A stretch of DNA of 64,000 bases, taken from assembly GCF_014196925.1 (NCBI RefSeq), contig NZ_JACIEN010000007.1:124001-188000 (forward strand), read 5' to 3'. How positions within the stretch are numbered: position 1 is the stretch's first letter; each line of letters starts with the position of its first letter. The notes under the pieces were generated by a model, which saw nothing but the letters and a program-made list of their open reading frames with translations, was not told the DNA's origin and did no database searches. This document shows, in pieces, positions 25,414 through 34,605 of this stretch. This DNA is from Chelatococcus caeni. GTDB taxonomy: Bacteria > Pseudomonadota > Alphaproteobacteria > Rhizobiales > Beijerinckiaceae. Made by a program: the position numbers and the translations under genes.

Positions 25414-26039
25414 GCCACGACCTCGTCAGCGATAAGTCCTTCCTGACGCATGGCATCGCGGACAGAGGGCCGGGCCGCGATGCGCGCCACATAGGCCGCC
25501 GCATGTGGCCAGCGGGCGAGATCAAACCCGATGAAGCCCGACCAGTTCAGGACGACGAACAGATAGGCGTCCGCCACGGTGAAGCTGTCACCCAGGATGA
25601 ACTCCCTGCCATCGGCAAGGCCGTGCTCCACATCTCCCATACGCCGGGCCAGGCGTAGTCGGACCGGCTCCTTTTCCGCCTCCTCGAGCGGGTGCCCCCG
25701 GAAATAGGGGCCGAATGCCTTGTGCAGCTCGGAAGAGGTGAAGTTGAGCCATTCCTGCAGTCGGGCCCGCTCCAGGGTGCCGTAGGCGGGCGCGAGACCT
25801 GCCTGGGGATGGGTGTCGGCAAGGAACTGAAGGATCGCGGGGTTCTCGGTCAGGATGGTGCCGTCGTCCAGTTCGAGAGCCGGCACATAGCCCTTGGGAT
25901 TGACGGCACGATAATCGGCACCGGTTTCCGTCAGGCCGGCTTCGGTGTCGACCCTCAAGGCATCGTAGGCCAGGCCGATCTCGGTCAGCGCGATCCGCGA
26001 CGACAATGAACAGGCGCCGGGTTTGAAATAGAGCCGCAT
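25410..26039 (-). CDS. Glutathione S-transferase
   Basis: 209 residues, beta-class-like GST. The thioredoxin-fold half starts MRLYFKPGACSLSSRIAL, with the Cys/Ser cluster (C10, S11) typical of bacterial beta GSTs, and has the cis-proline YVPALELDDG followed by TENPAILQFLAD. The C-terminal helical domain (about 85-200) ends with ARPSVRDAMRQEGL. AGGAGG precedes the ATG at 26039. It is the first gene of the GST/SnoaL/tautomerase operon and is divergent from an HxlR regulator that probably controls it. Glutathione conjugation of an electrophile is inferred. Confidence 0.92.
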   Translation of the reverse strand: MRLYFKPGACSLSSRIALTEIGLAYDALRVDTEAGLTETGADYRAVNPKGYVPALELDDGTILTENPAILQFLADTHPQAGLAPAYGTLERARLQEWLNFTSSELHKAFGPYFRGHPLEEAEKEPVRLRLARRMGDVEHGLADGREFILGDSFTVADAYLFVVLNWSGFIGFDLARWPHAAAYVARIAARPSVRDAMRQEGLIADEVVA

Positions 26040-26083
26040 GAAAGCCTCCTTGGTTGCGGGGATCGCCGGACACTATTCAGCGT

Positions 26084-26145
26084 AGTTACCCTTGCCAACC
26101 AAGTTTCCGCTGGTTACTAAATAAACGAGTTTCCCTGCAGTAACC
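26084..26145. promoter_or_regulatory. Repeated GTTACC elements between GST and HxlR genes
   Basis: The divergent gap holds GGTTACT (26112-26118) and its inverse AGTAACC (26139-26145), with a third, AGTTACC, at 26084-26090. Spacing between the first two is 20 bp. Inverted pairs of this size are typical operators for HxlR dimers. Confidence 0.5.
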
Positions 26146-26155
26146 GGTCGAGAGC

Positions 26156-26512
26156 ATGAGCCTCAAAGTCCGCAAGAACCGAAGTGCGCCGCCGCCGCAG
26201 ACCTGTGCTTTGACCGAATGCATGGCGATCATCGCCGGAGCCTGGGCACCGAACGTGATCTGGCACCTGCGCGCGGGTCCGCGGCGCTTCAACGAACTGC
26301 GCCTCGACATCCCGCCGATTTCCGCCAAGGTGCTGTCGCAGCGGCTGCGTGAGCTGGAAAGCCGCCGTGTCATCACGCGCACCATCCAGCCAACGAAGCC
26401 ACCTTCGGTGGAATACGCCCTTACACCGCTCGGCCAGCAACTGGTGCCAGCGCTGGACGCCATCGTCGAAGTCGGCCACAAGCTCAAAGCAGCTGCGCCG
26501 CAAGAGATGTGA
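26156..26512 (+). CDS. HxlR-family regulator
   Basis: 118 residues, full HxlR winged helix. The family pattern C...IAGAWAPNVIWHLRAGPRRFNELR...ISAKVLSQRLRELE is complete, with Cys20-like residue in TCALTEC near the N-terminus and the wing VEYALTPLGQQLVPAL. HxlR proteins often respond to reactive carbonyls or quinones through that Cys. It is divergent from the GST operon and most probably regulates it through the GTTACC repeats. Confidence 0.92.
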   Translation: MSLKVRKNRSAPPPQTCALTECMAIIAGAWAPNVIWHLRAGPRRFNELRLDIPPISAKVLSQRLRELESRRVITRTIQPTKPPSVEYALTPLGQQLVPALDAIVEVGHKLKAAAPQEM

Positions 26513-26709
26513 GTTGCCGCGGAAACGGCTCCGTGACCACGCGCACCGGGACGGATCCAGAGCGGCCCGCCAGCCATGGCTGAACATTGCAACGTTCGAA
26601 CCCCCCAGCCCATCGATCGGGGAGCAATTCTGCTGCTGGACGCCAAGCGCCAAGCGTCGGATACATTCATCCTGAGGCTGCAGAAACACGATTGCGCTGG
26701 GGAGCTGCA

Positions 26710-28308
26710 ATGATCCTGTCACAGGCCGCACGAGCGCGTATTCTTGCGCGTATTCCGGGAAAGCGAAGCATCGCGAAACCTTGCGGCGGTCTGATCGCCG
26801 CCGCGTTCGCCACGCTCGCTGCCGTTCATCCGTCCCGAGCCGAAGTCACCGCCGACAAGCTGCACGCGCTCGTGCCGGAGCTCGAGAAGCAGGTTGCCGC
26901 CGGGATGGAGGCGCTCTCGGTCCCCGGGCTCGCCATCGGCATCGTCTTCGACGACAAGCTGATCTACAGCAAGGGTTTTGGCGTCAAGACGATCGGCACG
27001 AGCGATGCTGTCACGCCCGGCACCATTTTCCAGATCGGCTCGACGACCAAGGCCTTCCTCGCTACATCGCTCGCCCAGGCGGTGGATGCCGGCAAGCTGA
27101 AGTGGACCGACCCCGTCACCGATCACATGCCCGATTTCCAGCTCGCCGACCCCTGGGTCTCGCGCGACTTTCGTATTCTCGACCTGGCGGCACAGCGCTC
27201 CGGCCTCACGTCTTACGTCAACGATAGCTTGGCGCTTCTCGGCTATGACACGAAGACGTTGATCCGATCCCTGCGCGTTGCGCCGCAGACAGGCATCTTC
27301 CGCTCGGATTTTCGCTATCTGAACATCCCGCACGTGGTCGGCGGCGAAGTAGTGGCAAAGGTCGACGCCGCGGCGTCATGGTTCGCGTCGGTCAAGCGGA
27401 CGCTGCTCGACCCGCTCGGCATGACGTCGACGACGGCCAGCCCGGAAGCCATCATGCAGGCCGCGGACCACGCGACGGGCCATAGGCCCGACGAACGCCC
27501 GATCGCGATCCCCTTCCATGTGTCCTTCCCTTATGCGCTCGGCCCGGCCGGCGCCTTCAACTCCAACGTGCCTGACATGGCGCAGTGGCTTCGCCTGCAG
27601 CTCGGGCGCGGACATTTCGGGGACAAGGCTCTGGTCTCGCAGGCCAATCTCGACGTGATCTGGACGCCGCGCGTCGCGATGAACGACCGCACGAGCTACG
27701 CCGTGGGCTGGGCCGTGGCCGCCACGCCGCGCGGCCGCGTGATCTGGCACAACGGCGGAACCACGGGGTTTGGCGCCCATGTCGGCTTCCTGCCGGATGC
27801 GAAGACCGGCATCGTCATCCTGACCAACCTCGGCAGCCCGGCGATGGCGGATGCCGTTGCCCAGTGGTTCTACGACCGTGTTCTCGACAACCCGCAGGTC
27901 GACCACATTGCGCTCGCTGCCGCGGCGGCGCGGGAGAGCCGGGAGCGGGAGCGGCAGGACGCTGCGTCATCTGCCACGGGGCCGTTGCCCGCCAATGCGA
28001 ATACCCTCGCAGGCCGCTACGTCTCGCCGGTCCTGGGTACTGCGTCGGTGGCGATCGCCGAAGGCAAGCTCCGGATGACGCTCGAAGCCACGCAGGCGAT
28101 CGTCCAGCTCGACGCCAGCAAGGACGATCCGAACGTCTTTTCAGCGCGGCTGTCACCCGAGGGAGTCTATGAACCGATCATCGCCATGACCGGCGATGCG
28201 CCCTTCACCCGGATCCGCTTTGAGCGCGACGACAGAGGTGATGTCGTTGGCATGCACTGGCTCAATCCCGCACTGCCGCACGCCTTTGCCCGCGCGCCGG
28301 GTCAATAG
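26710..28308 (+). CDS. Class C beta-lactamase-like serine hydrolase
   Basis: 532 residues from ATG 26710 (GGAG at 26701-26704). A signal peptide is present (LIAAAFATLAAVHPSRA). The serine beta-lactamase/DD-peptidase motifs are S111-T-T-K114 in QIGSTTKAFL, Y-L-N in RYLNIPHVVGG and H-N-G in IWHNGGTTGF, which replaces KTG as in class C/esterase relatives. A C-terminal extra domain of about 110 residues (NANTLAGRYVSPVLG) is like DUF3471. It is exported and probably acts on a wall- or ester-type substrate; real beta-lactam resistance is not shown. It is a single gene. Confidence 0.9.
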   Translation: MILSQAARARILARIPGKRSIAKPCGGLIAAAFATLAAVHPSRAEVTADKLHALVPELEKQVAAGMEALSVPGLAIGIVFDDKLIYSKGFGVKTIGTSDAVTPGTIFQIGSTTKAFLATSLAQAVDAGKLKWTDPVTDHMPDFQLADPWVSRDFRILDLAAQRSGLTSYVNDSLALLGYDTKTLIRSLRVAPQTGIFRSDFRYLNIPHVVGGEVVAKVDAAASWFASVKRTLLDPLGMTSTTASPEAIMQAADHATGHRPDERPIAIPFHVSFPYALGPAGAFNSNVPDMAQWLRLQLGRGHFGDKALVSQANLDVIWTPRVAMNDRTSYAVGWAVAATPRGRVIWHNGGTTGFGAHVGFLPDAKTGIVILTNLGSPAMADAVAQWFYDRVLDNPQVDHIALAAAAARESRERERQDAASSATGPLPANANTLAGRYVSPVLGTASVAIAEGKLRMTLEATQAIVQLDASKDDPNVFSARLSPEGVYEPIIAMTGDAPFTRIRFERDDRGDVVGMHWLNPALPHAFARAPGQ

Positions 28309-28382
28309 CGGGGTGAGGCCCGGGGCGCGAGCCGCAGACGTGCTCGTGAGCCCAAGGCAACCGCGACCGCCCTCGCTATCTT

Positions 28383-28529
28383 TCAGCGAACGACGCCGAG
28401 GATGATCGCAAGCGCAAAGCCGAAGGCCAGTGCAAATATGCTGTAAGCGGCCACCATTCGTGCAGTCGCCAGCCAGGCCCTTCGCGCCAACCGCATGGGC
28501 CGGGGCACGCTGCTCATGAGATCAGCCAT
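28383..28529 (-). CDS. Small one-helix membrane protein (48 aa)
   Basis: An ATG at 28529 preceded on the minus strand by GGAGGACGAT opens a 48-residue frame: a basic N-terminal region (PRPMRLARRAWLATARM) and one membrane helix (AAYSIFALAFGFALAIILGVV). The ribosome-binding site is one of the best in the window and the helix obeys the positive-inside rule, so a real peptide is likely. The family is unknown. It is convergent with the beta-lactamase-like gene. Confidence 0.55.
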   Translation of the reverse strand: MADLMSSVPRPMRLARRAWLATARMVAAYSIFALAFGFALAIILGVVR

Positions 28530-28548
28530 ATCGTCCTCCAACCTCCAT

Positions 28549-28571
28549 GCAGCCCGAAACCAACGGGCTGC
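28549..28571. terminator. Hairpin upstream of the isoaspartyl peptidase gene
   Basis: GCAGCCCG (28549-28556) pairs with CGGGCTGC (28564-28571) around a 7-nt loop, followed on the plus strand by a T-rich run near 28579. It lies 205 bp before the peptidase start and just upstream of the 48-aa gene, so it could be a terminator, an attenuator or part of a promoter region. Confidence 0.4.
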
Positions 28572-28775
28572 ACGGACCTTTTGTTCCCTGAAGCATCAAC
28601 TGCCGGCCGTCGCAGGAACGCGGGCGATGAGGATCAACGCCTTCGGGCGTCGGCACTTCTGCGCGCGCAGACGGTCATGAACATCCGCGCCCGAAGTAGT
28701 ATTGTCGCGGGACGAATCGCGGCTGGCGCCCGCTGCCGGCCCTTGCCGAAAATTCATCCAACAACGAGGTCACTG

Positions 28776-29741
28776 ATGAGGCCGATCGCGCTTGCCATCC
28801 ACGGCGGCTGTGGTGTCATGGCGAAGCTCGACCTGAGCGAGCAGGAATGGGTCGCCGCCCGCGCCGATCTTGCACGGTCGTTGCAGGCGGGCTGGGCGGT
28901 CCTGGCGGGCGGCGGCAGCGCGCTCGATGCGGTCGAGGCCGCGGTGGTGGTGATGGAGGATTCACCCCACTTCAATGCCGGTCATGGCGCGGCGCTCAAC
29001 GCTGCGGGCGAGCATGAGCTCGACGCCGCCGTCATGGACGGCAGCACGCTGGCCGCGGGGGCGGTGGCGGCCGCCAGGCGCATCCGCAACCCGGTGAAGG
29101 CCGCACGCGCCGTCATGGAGAGCGGCGAGGCCGTGATGCTGGCCGGCGGAGCGGCCGACGCCTTTGCGCGCGAGGCCGGCCTCGCCGTCGTCGATCCCTC
29201 GTATTTCACCACCGAGCGGCGCCTCGAGGCGCTCGCCCGGATGAAGGCCCGCGCCGCGGCCGGTACGGCGCAACTGGCGAGCGAGGCGGAGAAGCACGGC
29301 ACGGTCGGCGCGGTGGCATGCGACGGCGCTGGCCGCCTCGCCGCAGCGACCTCGACCGGCGGCTATACCAACAAGCCCGTCGGGCGCGTCGGCGATTCAC
29401 CCATCATCGGCGCCGGCACCTATGCGCGCGACGGCATCTGCGCCGTCTCGGGCACGGGCAAGGGGGAGTATTTCATCCGCCACGCGGTCGGCCACGAGGT
29501 GGCGAGCCGCATGGCCTATCTCGGCGAAAGCCTCACGGCTGCGGCGGCCAAGGTCATCCACGAGGACCTCGCGCCCTACGGCATCGGCGCCGGCCTCGTC
29601 GCGGTCGCGGCCGATGGCTCCGTCACGGCACCCTACAACACAGACGGCATGTTCCGTGGCTGGGTGACGGCGGAGGGACGCTTCCATGTCGCGTCCCACG
29701 CAGAGGTGTTCGAGGTGACGGAAGAATTCGCCCGGCCTTGA
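28776..29741 (+). CDS. iaaA: Isoaspartyl peptidase/L-asparaginase (type III, N-terminal nucleophile)
   Basis: 321 residues from ATG 28776 (GAGGT at 28766); the product opens RPIALAIHGGCG, the usual start of this family. It is an Ntn hydrolase: autocleavage between G175 and T176 in KHGTVGAV frees Thr176 as the nucleophile. The substrate-site motif TGGYTNKPVGRVGDSPIIGAGTY is complete. The E. coli homologue splits beta-aspartyl dipeptides and, weakly, asparagine. It faces the transaminase gene at 29764 across 22 bp. Together with the transporter and peptidase genes behind that, it supports a route for unusual peptides. Confidence 0.93.
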   Translation: MRPIALAIHGGCGVMAKLDLSEQEWVAARADLARSLQAGWAVLAGGGSALDAVEAAVVVMEDSPHFNAGHGAALNAAGEHELDAAVMDGSTLAAGAVAAARRIRNPVKAARAVMESGEAVMLAGGAADAFAREAGLAVVDPSYFTTERRLEALARMKARAAAGTAQLASEAEKHGTVGAVACDGAGRLAAATSTGGYTNKPVGRVGDSPIIGAGTYARDGICAVSGTGKGEYFIRHAVGHEVASRMAYLGESLTAAAAKVIHEDLAPYGIGAGLVAVAADGSVTAPYNTDGMFRGWVTAEGRFHVASHAEVFEVTEEFARP

Positions 29742-29763
29742 GGCCGGGCGAGAGCGGGGCCGG

Positions 29764-30630
29764 TCACCGGCCCTCGAGCGCGGCCTCGATGTAGAGCTGG
29801 CGCAGCTCGCGGGTGAGCGGCCCCGGGCTGCCGCCGCCGATCGGCCGGCCGTCGATGGACGTGACCGGCATGACGAGGCTGGAAGCGCTGGTGAAGAACG
29901 CCTCCTCAGCCGCGAGCGCCTCCTCCACGGTGAAGGGACGTTCGACGAAGGTCAGGCCCTTTTCTGCGACGAGACGCAGCACGGCGCGGCGGGTCACACC
30001 CGGCAGCACGGCGTGGGACAGGGGGCGCGAGACGATCTCACCGGCCTTGGTGACGATGAAGGCGGTAGAGGAGGCGCCCTCCGTGACCGTCCCGCCCTCG
30101 ACCATCCAGGCCTCGTTCACGCCTGCGGCAGCCGCCGCGCGCTTGGCGAGCACCTGGGCAAGGAGAGAGGTCGACTTGATGTCGCGCCGGGCCCAGCGCA
30201 GGTCGGGCACGGTGATGACGGCGGCACCCTTCGCCAGCGCTGCACTGGTGCGCACGGACTTTGCCTGGGTGAACATCACCACCGTCGGCGTGAGGCCGGC
30301 GGGAGAGAGGAAGTCACGCTCGGCAACGCCGCGCGTGACCTCGAGATAGATGAGGCCCTCCGAGAGATTGTTGCGGGCGACGAGCGCCTGCTGGATCTCC
30401 GTCCACGCCTCGCGCGAATGCGGATTGGGAATGTCGATCTCGCCGAGCGAGCGCTCGAGCCGCGCCAGATGCGGCTCGTTGTCGATCAGGTGCCCATCGA
30501 GGACCGCCGTCACCTCATAGATGCCGTCGCCGAAAAGGAAGCCGCGGTCCATCACCGGGATGGAAGCGGTCTCGATGGGGAGGAAGGCCCCGTTGACGTA
30601 GACAATGCGCGGCGCGGAAGTCTCTGCCAT
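29764..30630 (-). CDS. D-amino acid aminotransferase
   Basis: 288 residues from ATG 30630. Fold type IV PLP enzyme of the D-alanine transaminase/branched-chain group: the PLP lysine is K152 in RRDIKSTSLLAQV, and the front motifs VYVNGAFLP, DRGFLFGDGIYEV and EGGTVTEGASSTAFIV are complete. The RGF...GDG-Y pattern and DIKS match D-amino acid transaminases (DAAT) better than IlvE. It would swap the amino group between D-amino acids and 2-oxoacids. It is the last gene of the minus-strand peptide cluster, 77 bp after the D-aminopeptidase. Confidence 0.9.
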   Translation of the reverse strand: MAETSAPRIVYVNGAFLPIETASIPVMDRGFLFGDGIYEVTAVLDGHLIDNEPHLARLERSLGEIDIPNPHSREAWTEIQQALVARNNLSEGLIYLEVTRGVAERDFLSPAGLTPTVVMFTQAKSVRTSAALAKGAAVITVPDLRWARRDIKSTSLLAQVLAKRAAAAAGVNEAWMVEGGTVTEGASSTAFIVTKAGEIVSRPLSHAVLPGVTRRAVLRLVAEKGLTFVERPFTVEEALAAEEAFFTSASSLVMPVTSIDGRPIGGGSPGPLTRELRQLYIEAALEGR

Positions 30631-30707
30631 GGCTGGAATGTCCGATCTGTTGGCGGGCGTGGAGCGGAAAGGGAAGATCTGCGTCCTTGCAAGGGGAATG
30701 CGGCGCG

Positions 30708-31523
30708 TCAGCGCAGCATGGTCGACATCGCCGAAAGCGAATTGACGATACGCACCGCCGCCTCGACGGTTGGCGCCTCGAAGCCGATCTCGTCGCCGGA
30801 AAGGCGGCTCAGCGTCGGCCACTGACAGAAGAGATCGGCAAGCGCCGGCGTCTGCGTGCGGATGTGCGTCTTGATGGGGCCGGGCAGACGGAACGGCGGC
30901 GCTGGCGGGCGGGCGAGCGCCTCCTTCACGCCGGTGCGGATCGCCTCGCGCGCCCGCTCCGGCGAGAGGCTGATGCCGCTGTTGCAGCCGGTGGCGCGCT
31001 TGGTCTCGACGAAGACGGTGTGCGGGAACAGCTCGCGGTTCTCGCCGATGAACACGTCATCGCCGCTCGCCATGACGACGGGCGCGCCATATTCGCCGGC
31101 AAGCGCGCCGTAGATGCCGGCCTCGCCGAGTTCCAGCCCGTTGAATGCGATGCGGGCGAAGGCGAAGCTGTTGATGGTGTGGGCGAGGATGCCGCGGCCG
31201 TGGGCCCGCGAGTGATAGCCGACGAGGCAGACGGCATTCACCCCCTCCTCGACGCCCGCCACCATGCTGAGATAGCGCGGCTTGCCCTGCACGACCCGGG
31301 CGCGCGCGTCGAGCCGCTCGGCCGGCATGTTGCGGAAACCGCCGTGGGAATCGTTGACGATGACTTCGCTCGCGCCGGCCTCGAAGGCCCCGGCGACAGC
31401 CGCATTCGCCTCTTCCGCCATCAACAGGCGAGCCCGCTCGTATTCGCCGTTGCCGGCGCGCGTCTGCTCGGGGTGGTAGACGCCGGCAACGCCCTCGATG
31501 TCGACGGAGATGAGAACCTTCAT
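30708..31523 (-). CDS. dppA: D-aminopeptidase, M55 family (DppA)
   Basis: 271 residues. The zinc ligands of Bacillus subtilis DppA are all at the expected places: D8 and E10 in ISVDIEG, H60 in VNDSHGG, H104 in VGYHSR, and E134 in LGEAG; H115 is the likely catalytic His. It cuts D-amino acids from the N-terminus of peptides and assembles as a ring-shaped decamer in B. subtilis. In that species dppA leads a dipeptide ABC operon, as here. It overlaps the DmpA-type gene by 4 bases (ATGA). Confidence 0.94.
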   Translation of the reverse strand: MKVLISVDIEGVAGVYHPEQTRAGNGEYERARLLMAEEANAAVAGAFEAGASEVIVNDSHGGFRNMPAERLDARARVVQGKPRYLSMVAGVEEGVNAVCLVGYHSRAHGRGILAHTINSFAFARIAFNGLELGEAGIYGALAGEYGAPVVMASGDDVFIGENRELFPHTVFVETKRATGCNSGISLSPERAREAIRTGVKEALARPPAPPFRLPGPIKTHIRTQTPALADLFCQWPTLSRLSGDEIGFEAPTVEAAVRIVNSLSAMSTMLR

Positions 31524-32623
31524 GCGGTGCGCTCCGAAAGGAGGGAGGGAAGATCGGGCATCAGCTCGAGCAACGCCTGCCGCCGGTGGCCATCACGGCC
31601 GGTGACCGTCTCCGCCCGCCACAGCGCATGGATGATGGCCTGCTCGGCACTGTCGGCAACGGCCTGGAACAGCGGATCGATGAGCGCATCGTGCAGCATG
31701 GCGATGGCCGGCATGGGGCGAGCCGCATCCTGCGGCAGCGTATAGGCGGTGGAGAAGGCGAGCGCGATGTCGCCGCTGCCGTGGCCGAAGACGGAGCCGG
31801 TGCGGGCGAGCCCGGCGGCGCTGCGCAACGAGAGGCGGCCGAGCTGGCGCGTGTCGAGCGGCGCGTCCGTGGCGATGAGGAGGATGATCGAGCCTTTCTC
31901 CTGTGCCTCGCCCTCCCCTCCGGCGGCGTCTTCCCTCACGGCGGCGAGCCGCTCGGCGAGCACGGGTCCGATGGCACGGCCGGCGAGGGTGAGCTGCGCC
32001 GCCCGGCCGAAATTCGCCAACACCAGCGCGCCGACGGTGAAAACGCGGCCCTTCGCCACCTCGGCGCGGCGCGAGGCCGTGCCGATGCCGCCCTTGACGC
32101 CGAAGCTCGCCATGCCGCGCCCGGCGCCGACCGCCCCTTCCGCCACATCCGGGCCGGCGGCGGCGCAGGCGTCGCGGTAATGCGGCTCGCCGACCGCCAT
32201 GGCCTGGATGTCGTTGAGGTAGCCGTCGTTGCACTCGAAGACGAGCGGATTGACCGTCGGCAGGCGCCGCCCGCATTGCGGATTGGCCGCGATCGTCTGG
32301 TGGATCTGCGCCTCGGCCACGGCGGCGACCGAGAAGGTGTTGGTGAGCGCGATTGGCGTCTCGATGACGCCGAGCTCCTCCACCTGCACGAGGCCGATGC
32401 TCTTGCCGAAGCCGTTGATCACGCTTACCGCCGCCGGCACCCGGTCGCGGTAGAAGTCCCCCGCGTGCGGGCGCACGACCGTGACGCCGGTCTGCACGGG
32501 ACCGTCGGCGAGCGTCGCATGGCCGACGCTGACGCCGGCAACGTCGGTGATCGCGTTGCGCGGGCCGGCTGTGAGCGTGCCGACATGCGGCGGGGTGGTA
32601 TCCCGGACGGACATGATGCTCAT
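31520..32623 (-). CDS. P1-family peptidase, DmpA/D-aminopeptidase-esterase type
   Basis: 367 residues. The self-processing site G244-S245 in [16 protein letters not shown] matches the DmpA precursor cut (Ser becomes the N-terminal nucleophile of the beta chain). Other family landmarks are [13 protein letters not shown] at the start, and [10 protein letters not shown] and GAVGAGRGM in the alpha chain. DmpA enzymes remove both L- and D-residues from peptides and amides, and cleave beta-peptides. Its start overlaps the end of the dppC-type gene (ATGA), and its end overlaps dppA. It is the second peptidase of a probable D-/beta-peptide pathway. Confidence 0.93.
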   Translation of the reverse strand: MSIMSVRDTTPPHVGTLTAGPRNAITDVAGVSVGHATLADGPVQTGVTVVRPHAGDFYRDRVPAAVSVINGFGKSIGLVQVEELGVIETPIALTNTFSVAAVAEAQIHQTIAANPQCGRRLPTVNPLVFECNDGYLNDIQAMAVGEPHYRDACAAAGPDVAEGAVGAGRGMASFGVKGGIGTASRRAEVAKGRVFTVGALVLANFGRAAQLTLAGRAIGPVLAERLAAVREDAAGGEGEAQEKGSIILLIATDAPLDTRQLGRLSLRSAAGLARTGSVFGHGSGDIALAFSTAYTLPQDAARPMPAIAMLHDALIDPLFQAVADSAEQAIIHALWRAETVTGRDGHRRQALLELMPDLPSLLSERTA

Positions 32624-33525
32624 TTGCGGTCGATCTTCGGGTCGAGCGCGTCGCGCAGCCCGTCGCCGAGCAGGTTGAAGGCGAGCACCGTGAAGAAGAT
32701 GGCAAGGCTCGGGAAGAGCGCCACATGCGGCGCGTTGACCATGTCGGCGCGCGCGTCATTGAGCATCGCGCCCCATTCCGGCGTCGGCGGCTGGGCGCCG
32801 AGACCGAGGAAGGAGAGGCTCGCGGCCGTGATGATCGAGGTGCCGAGGCGCATCGTGAAATAGACCACGATGGACGAGACGGTGCCCGGCAGGATGTGGC
32901 GCACGAGGATGGTCCAGTCGGAAGCGCCGATGCTCTTCACCGCCTCCACATAGGTCATGCGCTTCAGGACCAGCGTATTGCCGCGCACGAGGCGGGCAAA
33001 GGCCGGCACGGAGAAGACGGAGACGGCGACGACCACGTTGAACAGCGAGCCGCCGAGAATGGCAACGATGCCGAGGGCGAGAAGAATACCGGGGAAGGCG
33101 AAGAGCACGTCGCAGATGCGCATGACGATGCGGTCCCACCAGCCCTCGTAATAGCCGGCGAGGAGGCCGAGCGTCGTGCCGACGAGCCCGCCGAGCGCCA
33201 CCGAGGCAAGGCCGGTGGCGAGCGAGATGCGCGCGCCCATCAGGATGCGGCTGAAGATGTCGCGCCCGAGCGGGTCGACGCCGAGCCAGTGCGACCACGA
33301 CGGGCCGGCATTGAGCTGGTCGTAGTCGAAGTAGTTCTCCGGGTCGAACGGCACGATCCACGGCGCCAGCACGGCCAGCAGCGTGAGCAGCGCCACGAAG
33401 GTGAGCGCCGCGAGCGCCACCGGCTGGCGGCGGAAGCGGCGCCAGAACTCCCTCAGGGGCGTGCGCACGGCCTCGCCCGTTGTGGCGGAAGCGGGGGAGA
33501 CGAGCTCGGTCGCGGTATCGGTCAT
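32620..33525 (-). CDS. dppC: Dipeptide ABC transporter permease (DppC type)
   Basis: 301 residues. A long cytoplasmic N-terminus precedes TM1 ([21 protein letters not shown]). It has the OppC N-terminal domain and the binding-protein-dependent transport core with the EAA-like loop [23 protein letters not shown] (shortened: [20 protein letters not shown]), which docks on the ATPase. [12 protein letters not shown] near the C-terminus is typical of DppC/GsiD. It is co-transcribed with DppB upstream (7-bp gap) and overlaps the DmpA gene downstream (ATGA). Confidence 0.94.
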   Translation of the reverse strand: MTDTATELVSPASATTGEAVRTPLREFWRRFRRQPVALAALTFVALLTLLAVLAPWIVPFDPENYFDYDQLNAGPSWSHWLGVDPLGRDIFSRILMGARISLATGLASVALGGLVGTTLGLLAGYYEGWWDRIVMRICDVLFAFPGILLALGIVAILGGSLFNVVVAVSVFSVPAFARLVRGNTLVLKRMTYVEAVKSIGASDWTILVRHILPGTVSSIVVYFTMRLGTSIITAASLSFLGLGAQPPTPEWGAMLNDARADMVNAPHVALFPSLAIFFTVLAFNLLGDGLRDALDPKIDRK

Positions 33526-33532
33526 GGCCGGC

Positions 33533-34453
33533 TCAACTGTAGCGGATGGTGGGGTTAATGACGCCGTAAAGCAGATCCACGACGAGATTGATGAGGATGA
33601 ATTCGAGCGAGAACATCAGCACCAGCGCCTGGATCACCGGATAGTCGCGCTGCGCCACGGCATCGACGAGGAGGCGGCCGACGCCCGGCCAGTTGAACAC
33701 CGCCTCGACGACGATGGAGCCGCCGAGCAGGAAGCCGAACTGCAGGCCCATCATGGTCACGACGGGGATGAGCGCGTTGCGCAGGCAATGCTTCAGGATG
33801 ACGATGCGCTCGTTGAGGCCCTTGGCCCGGGCGGTGCGGACGAAATCCTCATGCAGCACGTCGACGAAGGAGGCGCGCGTGAAGCGCGCCATGACGGCCG
33901 CGACCGCCGCGCCGAGCGTCAGCGACGGCAGGATGTAGTGCTTCCAGCTGTCGGCGCCGACGGTGGGCAGCCAGCCGAGCCCGACGGAAAAGATCTGCAT
34001 GAGCAGCATGCCGAGCGCGAAAGCGGGGAAGGAGATGCCGGAGACCGCCAATGTCATGCCGAGCCGGTCCGGCCAGCGGTTGCGATAGACGGCCGAGGCA
34101 ATGCCGATCGTCATGCCGAAGATGACGGCCCAGACCATGCTGGTGAGCGTCAACAACAGCGTCGGCATGAAGCGCTCGGCGATTTCGGTCGAGACCGGCC
34201 GGCGCGTGCGGATGGAGCGGCCGAAGTCGCCCTCGAAGATATGGGTGAAATAGGTGACGAACTGCTGCGGCAGCGGCTTGTCGAGGCCGAGTTCGCTGCG
34301 CACGAGGGCGAGCGTCTGCTCGTCCGCATCCTGCCCGGCCACGAGCCGCGCCGGGTCGCCCGGCAGCATGTGCACGAAGAAGAACACGAGCACCGAGACG
34401 ATCAGGAGTGTGGGGAGGAGCCCCAACAGCCGTTTGAGGAAATAGTGCAGCAT
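33533..34453 (-). CDS. dppB: Dipeptide ABC transporter permease (DppB type)
   Basis: 306 residues with six membrane helices. The N-terminus [34 protein letters not shown] (two parts: [20 protein letters not shown] and HMLPGDP) is the DppB/OppB signature, and [21 protein letters not shown] is the EAA loop. It forms the channel with DppC. The gap to the upstream binding-protein gene (150 bp) contains two strong hairpins; the gap to dppC is 7 bp. Confidence 0.95.
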   Translation of the reverse strand: MLHYFLKRLLGLLPTLLIVSVLVFFFVHMLPGDPARLVAGQDADEQTLALVRSELGLDKPLPQQFVTYFTHIFEGDFGRSIRTRRPVSTEIAERFMPTLLLTLTSMVWAVIFGMTIGIASAVYRNRWPDRLGMTLAVSGISFPAFALGMLLMQIFSVGLGWLPTVGADSWKHYILPSLTLGAAVAAVMARFTRASFVDVLHEDFVRTARAKGLNERIVILKHCLRNALIPVVTMMGLQFGFLLGGSIVVEAVFNWPGVGRLLVDAVAQRDYPVIQALVLMFSLEFILINLVVDLLYGVINPTIRYS

Positions 34454-34524
34454 GGTTCCGGATCGGCCTGGGTGGACAAGGGACGAGAAGTGTTGCGGGC
34501 GGGCGGCGCTCCCTCTCGCCGCAA

Positions 34525-34588
34525 CGGATCTCGGGCTTGCCCGAGATCCGAATTATTCTTGCGCAAGTCGGGTAAACCCGACTTGCGC
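34525..34588. repeat. Two perfect hairpins between binding-protein and permease genes
   Basis: Stem 1: CGGATCTCGGGC (34525-34536) with GCCCGAGATCCG (34539-34550), 12 bp, 2-nt loop. Stem 2: GCGCAAGTCGGGT (34561-34573) with ACCCGACTTGCGC (34576-34588), 13 bp, 2-nt loop. They are separated by AATTATTCTT. They sit 17 bases after the binding-protein stop and before dppB. Such paired palindromes in rhizobial genomes are often mobile (RIME/Pu-like) and protect the upstream mRNA part, raising binding-protein expression over permease; this is inferred. Confidence 0.6.
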
Positions 34589-34605
34589 GGGGAGGGGGCT
34601 ACCCT

